Assembly: GCF_000499845.2 (NCBI RefSeq)
Contig: NC_023753.2
Coordinates: forward strand, 16,616,193 to 16,680,192
Direction: 5' to 3'
Origin: Phaseolus vulgaris
Lineage: Eukaryota > Streptophyta > Magnoliopsida > Fabales > Fabaceae
DNA length: 64,000 bases
This document shows positions 1-9,500 of the stretch, in pieces. The position numbers and the translations under genes were made by a program. Below the pieces are notes generated by a model. That model was given only the letters and a program-made list of their open reading frames with translations. It had not been told where the DNA came from and did not search any database. How positions within the stretch are numbered: the first letter of the stretch is position 1; every line of letters begins with the position of its first letter.

Positions 1-105
1 CTGGTTTCTCTGGCGATCACCGCCCTGGCGATTCCCAGCTCCCTCGCTTCCTCAGGGCGATTCCTTGCCTCTTCTTCCTCTAAACCGGCGTTCCCCTCCC
101 CCAGC

Positions 106-2127
106 TCAGCATCCACCATCACCACATCTCTTCCGGCGGTCTCTTCTATTATCGTCGATCTGGGCTTCACGCCAGGGAGGCGGGGTGGTTGTCACGTAAC
201 TCACCGACATCTTGTTCTTCAGGCTATTCTCATAGTACTTCTTCGCTTCTTTCTGGTCGGATTTGATGGTGATCACCACCCCCTCCAAAGACGGCAACTT
301 CACCTTCATGTGCCGGGTCGACGGTATAACGCCTATTCTGTTGAGCGTGGGTCTTTCCAGCAGAATGTTGTATGCTGAAGGGGCGTTTACGACAAGGTAT
401 TTGATTTTTTCTGTTCTCGAACCCGCCTCATCTGTAAACGTAGTCCTCAACTCGATGTACCCCCTGACCTCCACCTGGTCACCAGCGAAACCATACAAAC
501 ACCCTCCATAGGGCCTCAGCTGGTCAAGGGGTAACTCCAACTGCGTGAAAGTTGGCCAGAACATCACGTCTACCGAGCTTCCTTGGTCCACCAGAACCCT
601 GTGGACCTTCCTTCCTGCTGTGATCAGCGAGATGACTATGGGGTCGTTGTCATGAGGCACAACGTCCCGAAGATCTTGCTTTGTGAACGTAATGTCCACA
701 TCCGGCGAGTGGTCTTCAAACATATCCACCGTCATCACGGACCTCGCGTACTTCTTCCTTTGTGACGCGGTGCATCCACCACCCGAGAAACCCCCCGCAA
801 TGGTGTGGATTTCCCCGTGTGTAGGCATCTCGTGCTGCTGAGCCTCTCCACCTGCTGGTTGGGAGCTCGACGCGCCCCCCGTCCTTCTGTCCAGCAAGTA
901 GTCGTTTAGGAACCCGCTCTTGACCAGATCGTCGAGCTGGTATCCTAAAGCCAAGCACAAATCCACGGTGTGGCCAAAGCCCTGGTGAAACTCACACCAG
1001 GCGTCTGGCTTTGGTCCCAGCACCTTGTCGCCCACCTTCTCGGGCGCTTTCAACCTAGCTGATATATTGGGAATGGCGATCAGGTCCGCCAATCCCATGA
1101 CAAACTTGTGCTTTGGCGGGCGATTGTACTCCCGGCGTGCTAGTTGCGGGCGCCCTGGGCCCCTGCCCTTGTTCTTCCTTGGATCATAAGGATGGCGAGT
1201 CCTCTGATCCCTCCTGGCCGCCGCTGTCTCCAGCACTCTCTGTGGCTGGATCCTGGTCTGGGCACGTGGCCTAGCGGGAGCCACGCTTCCCCTCTTCTCG
1301 GCGACCTCACTTTCATCGGCGATGTGGACCACCGCAAGTCGCCTGACCTCAGCAAATGTGGCAGGGTGAGCCCTGATCAATGCCTTGCAGAATGGTCCCG
1401 ACAGCACGCCCTTCTTGAATGCGTAGACCAGCATCTCTTCATCTTTGGCTGGCGAGCGGACCATCTGCGCCCCAAAACGATTCAGGTAGTCCCTGAGGGA
1501 CTCTCCCTGGTACTGCCTTATGTCGAACAAATCATAAGACACCCTGGGCGGTGCCTTGTTCATGATGTACTGCTCGACAAAGATCTTTGAAAACTGTTGG
1601 AAGTTGGTTATGTGACCTGTAGGCAGGCTCACAAACCATTCCAGCGTCGTTCCCTGGAGTGTGCTCACAAACATCTTGCACACGGCGTCTGATCCTCCTG
1701 ACAGCATCATCTGCGTATGGAACGTGGTGAGATGTGCCTCAGGATCCTCCACGCCGGTAAAAACAGCCTTCACAGGTACCACACTCGCAGGGATGGGCGT
1801 GTCGGTAATCGCCTGAGCGAAAGGCATAGGAAAAACGCGAGGCGGCGTCGACGGCGCGACCTCTTCAGCGACTGGGCGCCCTCGCTGCTCCTGAAGAGCT
1901 TGACGCAGTTCTTCAGTCACTCTGCTAAGCTCATCATTCCTGGCCCGAGAGGCGACCAGATCCTTGTGCATTCTCGCCTGCTCTATGCGCGAGGCTTCCA
2001 CATTCGCCTGCAGCGAACGCATGATTTCCACCATCTGCGCCATAGTCATGGCGCCTTCAGCAGCAACGGGCGCAACTGGACTTGAACGGTTGCTTCTCAT
2101 TTTTCTCATGAAAACTTGACGAATCAT
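106..2127 (-). CDS. gag: Gag-protease polyprotein of Ty3 element, copy 1 (frameshifted at 3' end)
   Basis: 673-aa frame encoding the capsid/nucleocapsid and aspartic protease part of a Ty3 polyprotein. A coiled N-terminal segment is followed by a Retrotrans_gag-type domain (about residues 130-280; motif LEWFVSLPTGHI, then YLNRFGAQM). A basic Arg/Pro-rich segment and a zinc-finger-like stretch (CEFHQGFGHTVDLC) follow. A retropepsin-like domain holds VLVDQGSSVDVMF, in which the usual D-T/S-G is D-Q-G. Compared with copy 2 there is no stop after the protease, but the frame diverges after TTTPPP because of an extra base, so the last 20 or so residues are out-of-frame translation. The probable start is the inner Met of MRKMRSNRSS. 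Confidence 0.85.
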   Translation of the reverse strand: MIRQVFMRKMRSNRSSPVAPVAAEGAMTMAQMVEIMRSLQANVEASRIEQARMHKDLVASRARNDELSRVTEELRQALQEQRGRPVAEEVAPSTPPRVFPMPFAQAITDTPIPASVVPVKAVFTGVEDPEAHLTTFHTQMMLSGGSDAVCKMFVSTLQGTTLEWFVSLPTGHITNFQQFSKIFVEQYIMNKAPPRVSYDLFDIRQYQGESLRDYLNRFGAQMVRSPAKDEEMLVYAFKKGVLSGPFCKALIRAHPATFAEVRRLAVVHIADESEVAEKRGSVAPARPRAQTRIQPQRVLETAAARRDQRTRHPYDPRKNKGRGPGRPQLARREYNRPPKHKFVMGLADLIAIPNISARLKAPEKVGDKVLGPKPDAWCEFHQGFGHTVDLCLALGYQLDDLVKSGFLNDYLLDRRTGGASSSQPAGGEAQQHEMPTHGEIHTIAGGFSGGGCTASQRKKYARSVMTVDMFEDHSPDVDITFTKQDLRDVVPHDNDPIVISLITAGRKVHRVLVDQGSSVDVMFWPTFTQLELPLDQLRPYGGCLYGFAGDQVEVRGYIELRTTFTDEAGSRTEKIKYLVVNAPSAYNILLERPTLNRIGVIPSTRHMKVKLPSLEGVVITIKSDQKEAKKYYENSLKNKMSVSYVTTTPPPWREAQIDDNRRDRRKRCGDGGC

Positions 2128-2501
2128 AGAGTGAAATGAACAACACCTCCTTCAGCGGCGATCGATTCCGCGATCAATCGGTCAGAACTTCGCGAAACTT
2201 CGAAAGAAACCTCAAGAGCACAGGAAACCTCCATAGAAACCCGCAACTCCACCAAAAGCCAACGCTTCTTCCACGAAAAACCAAACGAGCCAAAGAACTT
2301 AGATCTCACCGAACAAAACTCGCGTAAGCAGCAGAAAACTTCACCTCACCGAACAAAAACCCAAACGAACGGTGGAAAACGCGAAACCACCGAACAAAAC
2401 CTAGACGAACAGCGAACAACCACACAGAAACTGCAGAAACCTTCAAGAACTCACGCTGTGGATGGGAACAGGTTTTACACGGCCCCACGGTGGGCGCCTG
2501 A

Positions 2502-3389
2502 TGATCCTGCCTGTTGACCAAAACGCTGGAGTTTTGCCTCGTCAAACTTGGATCGACGTATGCGCCGTGTTTGCCTCCGTCCTTCGCCGCGATCCACCTC
2601 AAGAACCTGCAAAAGACGAAACGACGCCGCTGCGGCCGATCGCACTCCAACGCCCAAGTCAGTGACTGAACCACCAATTACTAAGAGTAACACTTAAGAA
2701 CTCTAAGGAACCGTGAACCAGTTCTCTCTCAGTATACTCAAGAACTCGCAAGCGTAAAGAAGACAATCTGAACGTGCATACCTCAGAAGTTCGTTGGAAA
2801 CTCTTATATACCTGGACACTTTCTCTCTCCTGGCAGTTACACATCTGGACACGTGGCTCGCATCCAGCTGTACACGTGCCATCATCTGGAGCATCCTTGA
2901 CTTGGGCGCTACTTCTGACTCTCCTTTGGCTAAGTTACTTATGCATGATACTACTCAGTGCATAGTTGTCTTGGAGCGCGATCCCTTCTGGATTGGCGAG
3001 TTAGGGTGCCTTCGTAGACACCTTCCCTGTGGTCTCGCCGGCCGCCTTCATGATCTGCACCACCTGTTTCACCGTGTATGCTCAAGCAAGCTGTCCCCCG
3101 ACCTCATCCTCTGGCCAGCTGGGAAATGTCTATCTGCCTTCATCTTCGGCGATGTCCTTGTTTCGGCGATCTCTAATCACTTGGTCGCCTGGGTTTACAT
3201 CTGGCGACTTCATCTTTAACCCGGTGACCGCCGGTTCTGGTGTGCTGGAGATCGGAGCACGCCAACTTAATAACTGGCGACTACATGAGCCCCCCGACTT
3301 CCTTCCCTTCTGCCAGCCAGGCGTCCCATCAACACGCCTATACAATAGATTGATGCCACGTCATCACTTCCGACTACCAGGGCGGTACA
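2502..3389 (-). repeat. 5' LTR of Ty3 element copy 1 (888 bp)
   Basis: Bounded by TGATCCTGCCTGTTGACC on the left and GGGCGGTACA on the right (TG...CA). It aligns along its length with the 799-bp LTRs at 34222 and 45496 but carries extra sequence. A TATA-like element reads on the minus strand near 2807-2815. To the left, GGCGCCCACCGTGGGGCC (minus strand, about 2482-2498) looks like the primer-binding site. Confidence 0.9.
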
Positions 3390-3394
3390 GTATC

Positions 3395-4727
3395 AAGTTT
3401 ATGAACTTCCTATACTATTCAACAAATCAATTGAATTGTCAATTCCAGCAAGCATTATAGGAAAATGAAAAGTGAAAACTGCACCAAATAACTAATGGTT
3501 TTCACACTAATAAAAAAACAAACAAACACCAGTTGCTGCAGGTTTCTAAAACCTACAACATTCAAGAATGAACCAATTCATCGAATCAAATACTAAAATT
3601 TGCACCGAAATTAGTGCTCTGTTTCAACAGTCCCAGGATTGAATCAATTATGCAGCGAACCAACACTCAGATGCAAATACACTAATTACAAACAAGATTA
3701 GAGGTGCACAAATCCCTCTCCTTCGTCACTCACATTGAAAACAACACTACCGTACTCGCGTCCACCACCTCTCCAACCTTCAACCTCACCATTAAAACAC
3801 GCAACGCAACAAGAAAAGTCTATTTGGTTTCAAAACAAAAAATGCAAAAACACAAAATCTATTTTATATATAATTTTCACTTAGAATATAAATGCATAAA
3901 TCGTATCAAAACGCATAAATCACATACTAACCTAGAAAATGACAAAGATAGAGTTGAAGGCAATGCAAAGCAACACCGTCGAAGATCGTTGTGCCGTGCG
4001 CCAAGTTGTTCATTCTCATTTTCTTTCTATCAGAGTAACATTTTTGTTTAAGAAAAATGAAGAAAAGTGGAAAAAGGAAGAATGAGAGAAGCGGGAAGCT
4101 GAAACAATGGCAACTAAATATGACAAGAGATAAAATGGGAAAAATGAAGAATGAGACAAGCGGGAGAAAACAAAAGTGGGAAAAAATTTGGATTTTTTTC
4201 TTTTAATTTTAATTATAAAAAATAAATATTATTATTATTATTATTAAAATAAACAATTACATTTAGCGACAAAAAAAATTCGGTAACTAAAAAATAGATA
4301 TATTTGGTGGCTGATTCGGTGACAAAAATAAACAATTATATTTAGCGACCAAAAAAAAAATCGGTGACTAAAAAATAAACATATATAGTGGCTAATTCGG
4401 TGGCAGAAAATAAACAATTATATTTAGCAACCGAAATAAAATCGATGGCTAAAATATAAACATATTGGGTCGCTAATTCGGTAGCAGATATATCTTTCCC
4501 AATTTATTCAAAACAGCCACCACTTTAGTGACCGATGATTTTGTCACTCTCATGTTCGGTCGCTCATTCGGTCGCAAAACTAACTAACATCATTAACAAT
4601 TCATTCGGTCGCTATTTCGATCGCAGATTTGACACTAAGAATATTCAGTAACTATTTCGGTCGCAAATTGCGACCACTTATTTTCAGTCGCTGAATTCAG
4701 TGGCTAAATTGTTATTTTATTGTAGTG
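3395..4727. mobile_element. Terminal part of a CACTA (En/Spm) transposon
   Basis: The right edge reads CACTACAATAAAA on the minus strand (about 4715-4727), the hallmark CACTA terminus. Next to it lie many short subterminal repeats of the type TTTAGCGACC / TCGGTGGCTAA in both orientations from about 4260 to 4720, typical of transposase-binding subterminal arrays. A 3-bp target duplication would be TGT (4728-4730). No transposase frame remains here, and the left end is missing or interrupted by the Ty3 copy 1 insertion. 3395-4200 is AT-rich with no convincing gene. Confidence 0.65.
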
Positions 4728-5992
4728 TGTGTTTTTTAAGTGTCTTAATTATATTAAAGACTAGAGGGAATAATTTACTTTGTATAACTCGGAATGGAAA
4801 AGCTTGTTTATGCAAGTTATAGAAATTAAAACTACATGCAATATTAGTCTGCAGATTCTCCACCTAAAGATTTATATATAAAAATAATATAATGACAAAT
4901 TCTTCCTACACCTTATAATAAATTGTCACTTACATTTCATTGCTTTTTAAATTTCTAAGTTGTCTTCTATTCTAGAAATGAATATTCAGAATTCAAAAAA
5001 TACATTCTGAAAATAATTTTGGAATAATTTTTATGTTTCAGAATGAAACTTTAATATAAAATTCAAAATCTTATTCTGAAAAATTAATTTGAAAACATAA
5101 AAAGTACATTTTTAAAAAAAATCCAGAAATATATTTTATTTTAAAAAATCAATTCCAAAAAACAAAATTCAAAAATATATTTCAGAAAAAGATTCTGACA
5201 ATTAAAAAAATATTTCTCGTAAACTTGCTGTTGGACAAGAATTAAGAAATATTCTGATATACACCCTTCTTTTATTTAAAGGTATTTTTGTCATTTTGAT
5301 CCGATGGAGGAAATAATTACTAAATATAAATAAAAGGGCTGTTTAGGATGAAACTTCTGTAATAGACCTTCAAATTCTCTAGCAGTTCATGGACTTTATT
5401 ATAAAAAAGAAACTTTTTAGCACGAGATATCTCTTCATTTATTCAGCATCCTCGTTAAATTAGTTGAGTTTTTCAGTGTTTGAAATATATAAGATAGTTA
5501 GTCACGTTAAAAGAAAAAAATTACTTAAATTTTTAAGCTACATTAAACGTCTAATTACATCTCCTGTTTTATTTATTTTATGTTAAAAGTATTCCAAATA
5601 CTAAATTAGGTGTTATCAATTTTGATTTTGATTTTTTTAATCATTTAAACATATAAACTATTTACTAAATAGTTCAAACATGGGGTGTTTCTTCCTCCAC
5701 CCTCCTGCATCCCATCAATTAAGTGAAATGATCAAAATATCTTATTTGATTTTTCGTTTTTTCATAACTGAAAATTTTATTCTGAAAAATACATTCCATA
5801 ACATATATAACATGTTTTCTGAAAATATATTTTATGATTTTGAAAAATATGTTCCGAAAACATTTTGATGTTTTGGAATAAGAAATTCAGAAACTATTTT
5901 AAAATAGATAAAACAATTTTTTTCAAAAATAATGTAGTAGAGGGAGAAATTTGTTGCGATTCAAGGAGAAACTCCTCCAAATTTGTCTCATA
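4728..5992. other. AT-rich spacer with degenerate repeat remnants
   Basis: No gene seen. About 4890-5340 and 5740-5900 are rich in fragments such as ATTCTGAAAA / TTCCAGAA and resemble the interior of the Mutator-like MITEs found at 6004 and 48912, but no clean ends or target duplication could be fixed. Confidence 0.4.
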
Positions 5993-6003
5993 ACTCTCCT
6001 CCA

Positions 6004-6370
6004 ACGGTTTCTTCTTCCACCTCCATATATTCTTTTCTCACTTTCATAAATTTTTATATTTTCAAAAATATCTTTCTGTAATATTCTGGATTATGTAATC
6101 TGGAAGTCTTTTTTCAAATTCGTAATTAACTTTCAGATTATATAATCAAAAAACATTTTTTCATATGCATGATTAATTTTCGGATTACATAATCTGAAAG
6201 TATTTTTTAGCTTCCAAATTATGTAATCCGAATGTCTTTTTTCAAATGCGTGTCTAGAATACATAATCCAAAAGCTACTCTATGGGATAACACAAAAAGG
6301 ATAAAAAAAAATATTTTCATGTTTCGTATGGAGTTACAGAAGAATATATGGAGGTGGAGGAAAAAACAAT
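6004..6370. mobile_element. Mutator-like MITE (367 bp)
   Basis: Ends ACGGTTTCTTCTTCCACC and (reverse) ATTGTTTTTTCCTCCACC form imperfect terminal inverted repeats. The element is flanked by a direct repeat ACTCTCCTCCA at 5993-6003 and 6371-6381, within the 9-11 bp expected of Mutator-like elements. Its interior has several copies of a palindromic motif resembling GGATTACATAATCC and aligns with the MITE at 48912-49280. It has no coding capacity. Confidence 0.7.
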
Positions 6371-6454
6371 ACTCTCCTCCATTAAAATTGGACCTTCAGG
6401 GCTATAAGAAAAAAAAGCACATTTTATTAGGGCAATTTTTTCCTGCACCATATC

Positions 6455-7115
6455 TGATGGAAGACGCCCCAAGCACAACCTTCCATGAAAGGCAAGGACA
6501 AGAGCGTCTAGGACAAAGGCAAGAGCGTCTAGGATCAAGGCAAGAGCGTCTAGGACAAGGGCAAGAGCGTCTAGGACCAATCACAAGGTCCATGTCCAAG
6601 AGAGTGGAAGAAGATTTGGATCAAGCATATGTCTCCAAGAAGACCCATCAAGTGTAGCCTAGTTTTAATTGTGGTGCAAATAGCCTAGCATTGTGAACCT
6701 TTGTTTAAATTCTGCAAATTAGGATTAAGAAAGGATTAACCTAGATTAGCTACGGTTTTCTAGAACCTACCACTAATCTAGGACCGACCATGTGAAGGTT
6801 AGGAGGCCATGTGCTCCATGTGCCTCTCATTTGCATGTCATTTAGGTTACATTTGCTTCTCATTTACTTTGCCATTTACGGTCCTCCTTAGGCTATAAAA
6901 AGGAGGAGCCTACCTCATGTAATTTTAAGATTAAATTGAGTATTTTTATGCTGCCAAACTTGAGTCATACTTTACTCCCTTGCCTAGAATTTAGGTCTTA
7001 ATCTTCAATCCTTTCACCTTTCAAAGGGGTTGGCCAAACCTCCCTAAATTCCCTACTCTTCATGTACCTCCAAGGCAGCCACACCTCCTAGGAGGGCCTT
7101 GATCCATCAACAAAC
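6455..7115 (+). repeat. Ty3 LTR with preceding pol tail (fragment)
   Basis: From 6455 to 6657 a frame with repeated QERLG units ends in GPITRSMSKRVEED, the kind of tail seen at the C-terminus of plant Ty3 polyproteins. It is followed by an LTR-like sequence starting TGTAGCCTAG at 6653 with a TATA box (CTATAAAAAGG, about 6892). A related copy lies at 59771-60427 and begins at the same TGATGGAAGA point. The right end was not fixed. There is no internal region, so this is a remnant. Confidence 0.6.
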
Positions 7116-7289
7116 CACCCAAAAACCACAAAAGAGAAGAGTTCAATGCCATCAATATCAATTCTTACATGCACCCTATCATTTCTTTAATTTCCAAAAT
7201 TACCCTTATTCCGGATTTAAAAATCTGGAATAGAAAATATAATTAAAAAAAACATTCCGTTATTTTGGAAGGGCAGGTTGGGTTGGAAT

Positions 7290-7425
7290 TGGTATGTAGG
7301 TAATACCCACTGACTCCAAGTCAGTAGGCAAGTGGGACTCGAAGCCAAGTCCCTTGAAGAATGTCCATAGAAGTTTTAACCATTACACCAGTCAAGTTTT
7401 GTTGTCATGTTATGATTATTATTAT
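7290..7425 (-). mobile_element. Possible tRNA-derived SINE fragment
   Basis: On the minus strand ACTGGTGTAATGGTTAAAA (7374-7392) resembles a pol III A box and GCTTCGAGTCC (7335-7345) a B box, about 30 bases apart, as in tRNA-derived SINEs. No cloverleaf, 3' tail or target duplication could be established, so this is only a candidate. Confidence 0.3.
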
Positions 7426-7594
7426 AATTATGAATATGATTATCAATATTAATATAATTAATAAAATAAAAATTATTAATATTATTAAATATTATTAATA
7501 TTATAAAATATTATGAAATACTATTAAATATTATTAATATTATTAAATTTTAAATATTATTAATATTGTAAAATATTATTAATATTATTAATAT
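7425..7594. repeat. AT-rich TAA/TTA simple repeat, left block
   Basis: Imperfect runs of ATTATTAATATTATTAAAT. Continuous with 8694-9225 before the solo LTR inserted. Confidence 0.85.
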
Positions 7595-8693
7595 TGTTCG
7601 TGCCAGTTGACCAGATTGTGCTTCGTGCGTAGCTAAGACTCGCGTATCAAGGACTCCTTCATCTTTGTTCCAAATCTCCACCCTTCGCTGTTGTGAGTAC
7701 CTGAAACAGAGAGAACAAAGGGCGCCCTCACGGCTGTTTACACTCCGACGCTCAAGTCAGTATAGTAGTAAAACACCGTGCACCCTCCGTATCGGAACAC
7801 CGCAACTGTAGTGTTTTGAAGGTGCGTAACTGTTTTCTAACTAACTTCTCTCTTGTGCTCAAATCACTCGTGCGTACAGTGTGTAAGTGTACAAATGATT
7901 CAAACGTACCTTACTAAGCTTTCAGAAAAGCTTATATACCTTGGATTTCAGTGCTTCTGCCACGTGTCACCTAGGACTTAAGCGCAACTCTGGGTAGAGG
8001 CCTTACGACGCTGTAACCCAACTTAGAGAAATCCCAGCGCGTAAGCCTCCCTTCCTTGAAGTGCATCTGGCGTGAGGGGTGACTACCTGGGTGCCAACTC
8101 ATGCGCCCCAGCCTCTAGTCACTCGCCCTGGGATTATCTCTGCCTTCCTCTCGTACCATGCGTGTAGATTACCCTCTGGGACGTGGTCCTCTCCCAGGTC
8201 GTATATGTCCCAGTGGTTCTTCAAAGGTGGCGTGCACTGCCGCGTCTTTACACCTCATGCATGGGTACTTCACGAGTCAGGCCTCTCCCTGCTGGTACTG
8301 GGAGTATGGCTTTGAAACCATCTTTCTCTTCTCTTTATTACTCTTATGAGATGCCGAGGCCCGAGGCCTCCACGCCCTTACCGAGGCCTCTTATCGCGCT
8401 GCCCCCTCCACGGTCACTCCATCCCGCGGGTATCGGGGGGTGGCCCTTCCTATCTATGGGCGCGTCCTATGGCGCTGCCTCCTCCACGATCGTTCCTACC
8501 CGTGGGTATCGGGAGGTAGCGCCCATCGGATGTAAGTACCCCTTGGTTCGGACACAGTCAACGCCCGAGGTTGGTCAACGCCCGAGGTTGGTCAACGCCC
8601 GAGGCCTGACCATCTTCCTTCTCGTCTCCCTGTGCCCTCAATGGGTCCTACCAAGTGTTGACTTTGGTCAATGCCCATGGACGGGTCGGTACA
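7595..8693 (-). repeat. Solo LTR of a Ty3-type element (1099 bp)
   Basis: Begins TGTTCGTGCCAGTTGACC and ends GACGGGTCGGTACA, flanked by the 5-bp direct repeat AATAT (7590-7594, 8694-8698). No internal region lies between, as expected after LTR-LTR recombination. A TATA-like GTATATAAGC on the minus strand (about 7928-7938) sets the orientation. It holds a short tandem repeat of TCAACGCCCGAGG at 8556-8605. Termini resemble those of the LTRs at 13585 and 21098. The TSD lies in AT-rich DNA and so is weaker proof by itself. Confidence 0.8.
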
Positions 8694-9088
8694 AATATTA
8701 TTAAATATTATTAATATTATTAAATATTATTAATATTATTAAATATTATTAATATTATTAAATATTATTAATATTATTAAATATTATTAAATATTATTAA
8801 TATTATTAAATATTATTAGTATTATAAATATTATTAAATATTATTAATATTATTAAATATTATTAGTATTATAAATATAATTAAATATTATAAATATTAT
8901 TAAATATTATTAATATTATTAAATATTATTAATATTATTAAATATTATTAAATATTATTAATATTTTTAAATATTATAAATAGTGTTAATATTATTAATA
9001 TTATAAATAGTGTTAATATTAGAAATAATGTTAATTTTATATATATTTTTATTAATAGTATTTATATTATTAATGTTATTATTACTAA

Positions 9089-9119
<31 letters not shown>

Positions 9120-9225
9120 ATTATTAATATGATTATTATTATTTATGAATATTAATTATGATTTTATAATTTTTCATATATATTAATATTTTTAATATTA
9201 TGTATATAATTATTATAATAATAGT
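8694..9225. repeat. AT-rich TAA/TTA simple repeat, right block
   Basis: Long imperfect runs of AAATATTATTAATATT, grading into TTA triplets near 9085-9130. Confidence 0.85.
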
Positions 9226-9500
9226 TGGTAGGTAATGGAAATTCGTGGGTGATAGTTCGTAGATAATAGAGATTCGTGGGTAATAGTTGGTAGGTAATAG
9301 AGATCCGTAAGTAAAAGTTGGTAGGTAATAAGATTTGTGAGTAATAGTTGGTAGGTAATGTTGAATTTACCTACGGATTCAAAATCTGTGAGTAATGTCC
9401 ATAGATAATGTTGTTCGTAGGTAATATCCGTAGGTAATGCTGAATTTACCTACAGACTCAGATCCGTGGGTAAAAATCCGTAAATAATACTGAATTTTTT
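9226..9500. repeat. Degenerate tandem repeats of GTTGGTAGGTAAT type
   Basis: A block of about 30-40-bp degenerate repeats (GATTCGTGGGTAATAGTTGG and variants), with inverted versions AATTTACCTACGGATTC in the same block. This layout is like subterminal repeats of a non-autonomous DNA transposon, but no terminal CACTA or TIR was found. Confidence 0.5.

Larger units (their letters stand above)
1..3389 (-). mobile_element. Ty3 Tat-lineage LTR retrotransposon, 5' part (copy 1, cut by window edge)
   Basis: Reads right to left: LTR (2502-3389), primer-binding region, gag-protease (2127-106), then the start of pol running off the window. Gag and LTR closely match the complete copy at 34222-46294, so the family assignment rests on that copy's two RNase H domains and antisense gene. 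The five bases after the LTR (3390-3394, GTATC) should be one half of a target-site duplication; its partner lies outside the window. Relative to copy 2, a one-base insertion near 160-180 shifts the frame between gag-protease and pol, so this copy cannot make a continuous polyprotein. Confidence 0.9.

Noticed and set aside
6232..6657. 141-codon frame as a gene
   Set aside because: Its first half crosses a MITE; only the last part is the tail of a Ty3 pol.
7335..7392. tRNA gene
   Set aside because: Box-like motifs exist, but no acceptor stem or anticodon arm can be drawn; treated as a possible SINE only.
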